A stretch of DNA of 11,430 nt from Candidatus Pacearchaeota archaeon (GTDB lineage Archaea; Nanoarchaeota; Nanoarchaeia; Pacearchaeales; GW2011-AR1): positions 1 through 11,430 of the forward strand of contig JALOBN010000067.1 of the NCBI GenBank assembly GCA_023228245.1, in the 5' to 3' direction. Positions within the stretch are counted from its first letter, which is position 1; every line of letters begins with the position of its first letter. The notes under the pieces are model-generated. The model did no database searches. It was not told the origin of the DNA and saw only the letters and a list, made by a program, of their open reading frames with translations. Of the stretch, positions 10,480 to 11,430 are shown one piece after another. The position numbers were made by a program, and so were the translations under genes.

Positions 10480-10622
10480 TCTCCATTCGTCGATCGACTG
10501 AGCATCGGCCTAAACGCAATTGGTCGCCGTATTTGAATCTGGTGGGATTGCACCCCAGGAGATGGAGAGATGACCGAGAAATTGTGAGGGAGAGGTATTC
10601 AGAGGTGAAGATATGCGAATAG
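10476..10622 (+). CDS. 48-aa Arg-rich protein
   Basis: MISIRRSTEHRPKRNWSPYL followed by NLVGLHPRRWRDDREIVRER and YSEVKICE. Rich in Arg and Trp, so a nucleic-acid-binding role is possible, but there is no defined motif. The start forms an ATGA overlap with the 31-aa gene, with GGGGATGG upstream. Its stop overlaps the next gene by 10 nt. The high Arg content could also be an artefact of reading a non-coding frame, hence moderate confidence. Confidence 0.52.
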   Translation: MISIRRSTEHRPKRNWSPYLNLVGLHPRRWRDDREIVRERYSEVKICE

Positions 10623-10840
10623 AAGCTAGATATGATGGAAAAGATAAAAATGGTCATCATATGCTCCATGATGTTACTGGTGATATTATTCGCGATCATT
10701 TATATTTGAATGGTGGGAGAGCGAATTTTCCAGATGGCATTAAGCCCGGCACAAGAGTTCGGTTCTACGCGAGCTTGCATCACAGAGGCCCGAAGCCCGC
10801 TAGATTAAGCGACGTGAGAGAGGTTCAGGTGATTGCATGA
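10613..10840 (+). CDS. Small beta-barrel protein, possibly OB-fold, 75 aa
   Basis: The sequence runs MRIEARYDGKDKNGHHMLHD, then IIRDHLYLN, then IKPGTRVRFYASLHHRG, then ARLSDVREVQVI. The alternation of strands, with D-H-L-Y-L-N and a Gly-Thr-Arg-Val-Arg-Phe strand then a closing L-S-D-V-x-x-V, resembles small OB-fold proteins where 'DHLW' precedes a Gly-x-x-V-x-F strand. Such folds bind single-stranded nucleic acid. This is a fold guess, not a family assignment. GAGGTG lies 6 nt before the ATG. Its first part is A-rich compared with neighbours. Overlaps the previous gene by 10 nt and the next by ATGA. Confidence 0.75.
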   Translation: MRIEARYDGKDKNGHHMLHDVTGDIIRDHLYLNGGRANFPDGIKPGTRVRFYASLHHRGPKPARLSDVREVQVIA

Positions 10841-11055
10841 ATCACATCCCACATGATGATTGCTCGCCAGAATCCGTCGAGGCCCGGCGCAACCTGCTTA
10901 GAGCCAACCATCCACTACATAACAGAGATGAACCTGCACCTACCAGGATACCAGTTGAGCAGGCGATAGCGCAACTATCCGAGGCCAAGGAATGCTATGA
11001 GAAGAGATTGGCGGAGATTGAGACGGAACTTAAGATTTTGAGGGACCAAATATGA
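10837..11055 (+). CDS. Coiled-coil protein of unknown function, 72 aa
   Basis: The N-terminal half is polar and Pro-rich (MNHIPHDDCSPESVEARRNL, then RDEPAPTRIP). The C-terminal half (EQAIAQLSEAKECYEKRLAE, then IETELKILRDQI) has regular heptads and predicts a dimeric coiled coil. Start and stop are both ATGA overlaps. The segment before the coil, IPVEQAIAQL, is like IHIDEAIAKM in the SWIM protein, though this may be chance. No function is recognised. Confidence 0.72.
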   Translation: MNHIPHDDCSPESVEARRNLLRANHPLHNRDEPAPTRIPVEQAIAQLSEAKECYEKRLAEIETELKILRDQI

Positions 11056-11210
11056 TGTCAGAGAGCGAATTCCGATCCTGTGAACGCTGTTACTACAAGC
11101 GAAATCGCAAAATATGTCAAAGCTTGATGGGCGATGCGGCCACTTGTCCTGATTTTCGGCCTGCTAAATTGAGCCGAAAAGAAAGGCTGAAGGGTGGAAA
11201 GCGGCCATGA
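11052..11210 (+). CDS. 52-aa four-Cys microprotein
   Basis: Cys layout C10-x2-C13-x8-C22-x9-C32 followed by P-D-F (SCERCYYKRNRKIC, then ATCPDFRP). Similar in plan to the 48-aa protein at 6635-6781 and to many tiny phage proteins with CxxC ... C ... C-x-x-F. Predicted to bind one zinc or another metal; the tail is strongly basic (KLSRKERLKGGKRP), which would suit nucleic-acid contact. Start and stop are ATGA overlaps. A second ATG follows immediately, so the start could be 11055. Confidence 0.7.
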   Translation: MMSESEFRSCERCYYKRNRKICQSLMGDAATCPDFRPAKLSRKERLKGGKRP

Positions 11211-11430
11211 TAGACCCCATCGCCCTCCAAGAAATGCATGACGCCCTCGCCAGAGGTGGTGTGCTCGATGCCATGTGCCTGGAAAGCTGCATCATTCCTT
11301 GGGGTTCCGATTGCTGCCATGGATGTGAGCTATACGAATGTGGCCAATCTATCACTGCATGGGGATTTTGCCCTGTCGTGCAGAGACGAGTGAGTCCGCA
11401 TTATTGGTGCGGGAAGTGGGAGCAGGATTA
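11207..11430 (+). CDS. Cys/Trp-rich protein, cut by right window edge
   Basis: 74 residues are visible. After a helical start (ALQEMHDALARGGVLDAMC) comes a Cys-rich part: CLESCIIPWGSDCCHGCELY, then CGQSITAWGFCPVVQRR, then PHYWCGKWEQD. Nine Cys in about 45 residues suggest two metal sites or a disulfide-rich fold. The ending WGFCPxxxxRVSPxYWCGKWE is a pattern I associate with small phage-encoded Cys-rich proteins. The last two bases, TA, could begin a stop or a Tyr codon, so the protein may end right at the edge. Start is an ATGA overlap with the previous gene. Confidence 0.72.
   Translation, partial: MIDPIALQEMHDALARGGVLDAMCLESCIIPWGSDCCHGCELYECGQSITAWGFCPVVQRRVSPHYWCGKWEQD

Noticed and set aside
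1..11430. CRISPR array, tRNA, rRNA, IS element or Borg-type tandem repeats
   Set aside because: No regularly spaced repeats, cloverleaf-like sequence, transposase or long tandem repeat was seen by eye.

Overview
The window looks like an early or accessory region of an archaeal virus, provirus or conjugative-type plasmid. The likely host is a Methanosarcinales-type euryarchaeon (Methanosarcina or Methanothrix relatives). Evidence for an archaeal origin: A/T-rich TATA boxes sit about 25 nt upstream of likely transcript starts; two operons begin with apparently leaderless transcripts; one gene encodes a DUF1699-like protein, a family I know from methanogens; and one product resembles the archaeal/eukaryal XPF (ERCC4) nuclease family. 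Evidence for a mobile element: a phage Bet/RecT annealing protein, AbrB-like and ribbon-helix-helix regulators, a long run of tiny genes without housekeeping functions, and several small Cys-rich proteins of phage type. I see no capsid, terminase, integrase, replicase, tRNA, rRNA or CRISPR array.

The layout is four blocks that alternate in strand. (1) 4146 to 1, minus strand: a recombination/repair operon. In order of transcription it holds an AbrB-like regulator, a coiled-coil phage protein, Bet annealase, a three-repeat SH3/KOW-like protein, a 57-aa zinc protein, a coiled-coil protein, an ASCH-domain protein, a 50-aa membrane protein and an ERCC4 nuclease cut by the window edge. (2) 4265 to 5390, plus strand: three zinc-binding proteins, the first with a SWIM finger. 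(3) 8242 to 5397, minus strand: twelve small genes headed by a ribbon-helix-helix regulator, including a tandem pair of related 56/57-aa proteins. (4) 8364 to 11430, plus strand: thirteen small genes, including the DUF1699-like protein, a secreted protein, a fused multi-module protein, a possible OB-fold protein and Cys-rich microproteins, the last one cut by the window edge.

Blocks 1 and 2 diverge from one promoter region (4147-4264). Blocks 3 and 4 diverge from another (8243-8363). Blocks 2 and 3 converge at 5390/5397 with T-runs on both strands. Each minus-strand operon begins with its own DNA-binding protein. Each has an inverted repeat between TATA box and start codon, which suggests autoregulation that could also influence the divergent plus-strand promoter.

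The genes are very tightly packed. I count 37 genes, and 23 of 33 within-block junctions are the four-base ATGA stop/start overlap, so translational coupling is the rule. Because of this, many starts can be placed at ATGA junctions rather than at the longest ORF, and about a dozen genes shorter than 60 codons become credible. No stretch longer than about 120 bases lacks a gene.
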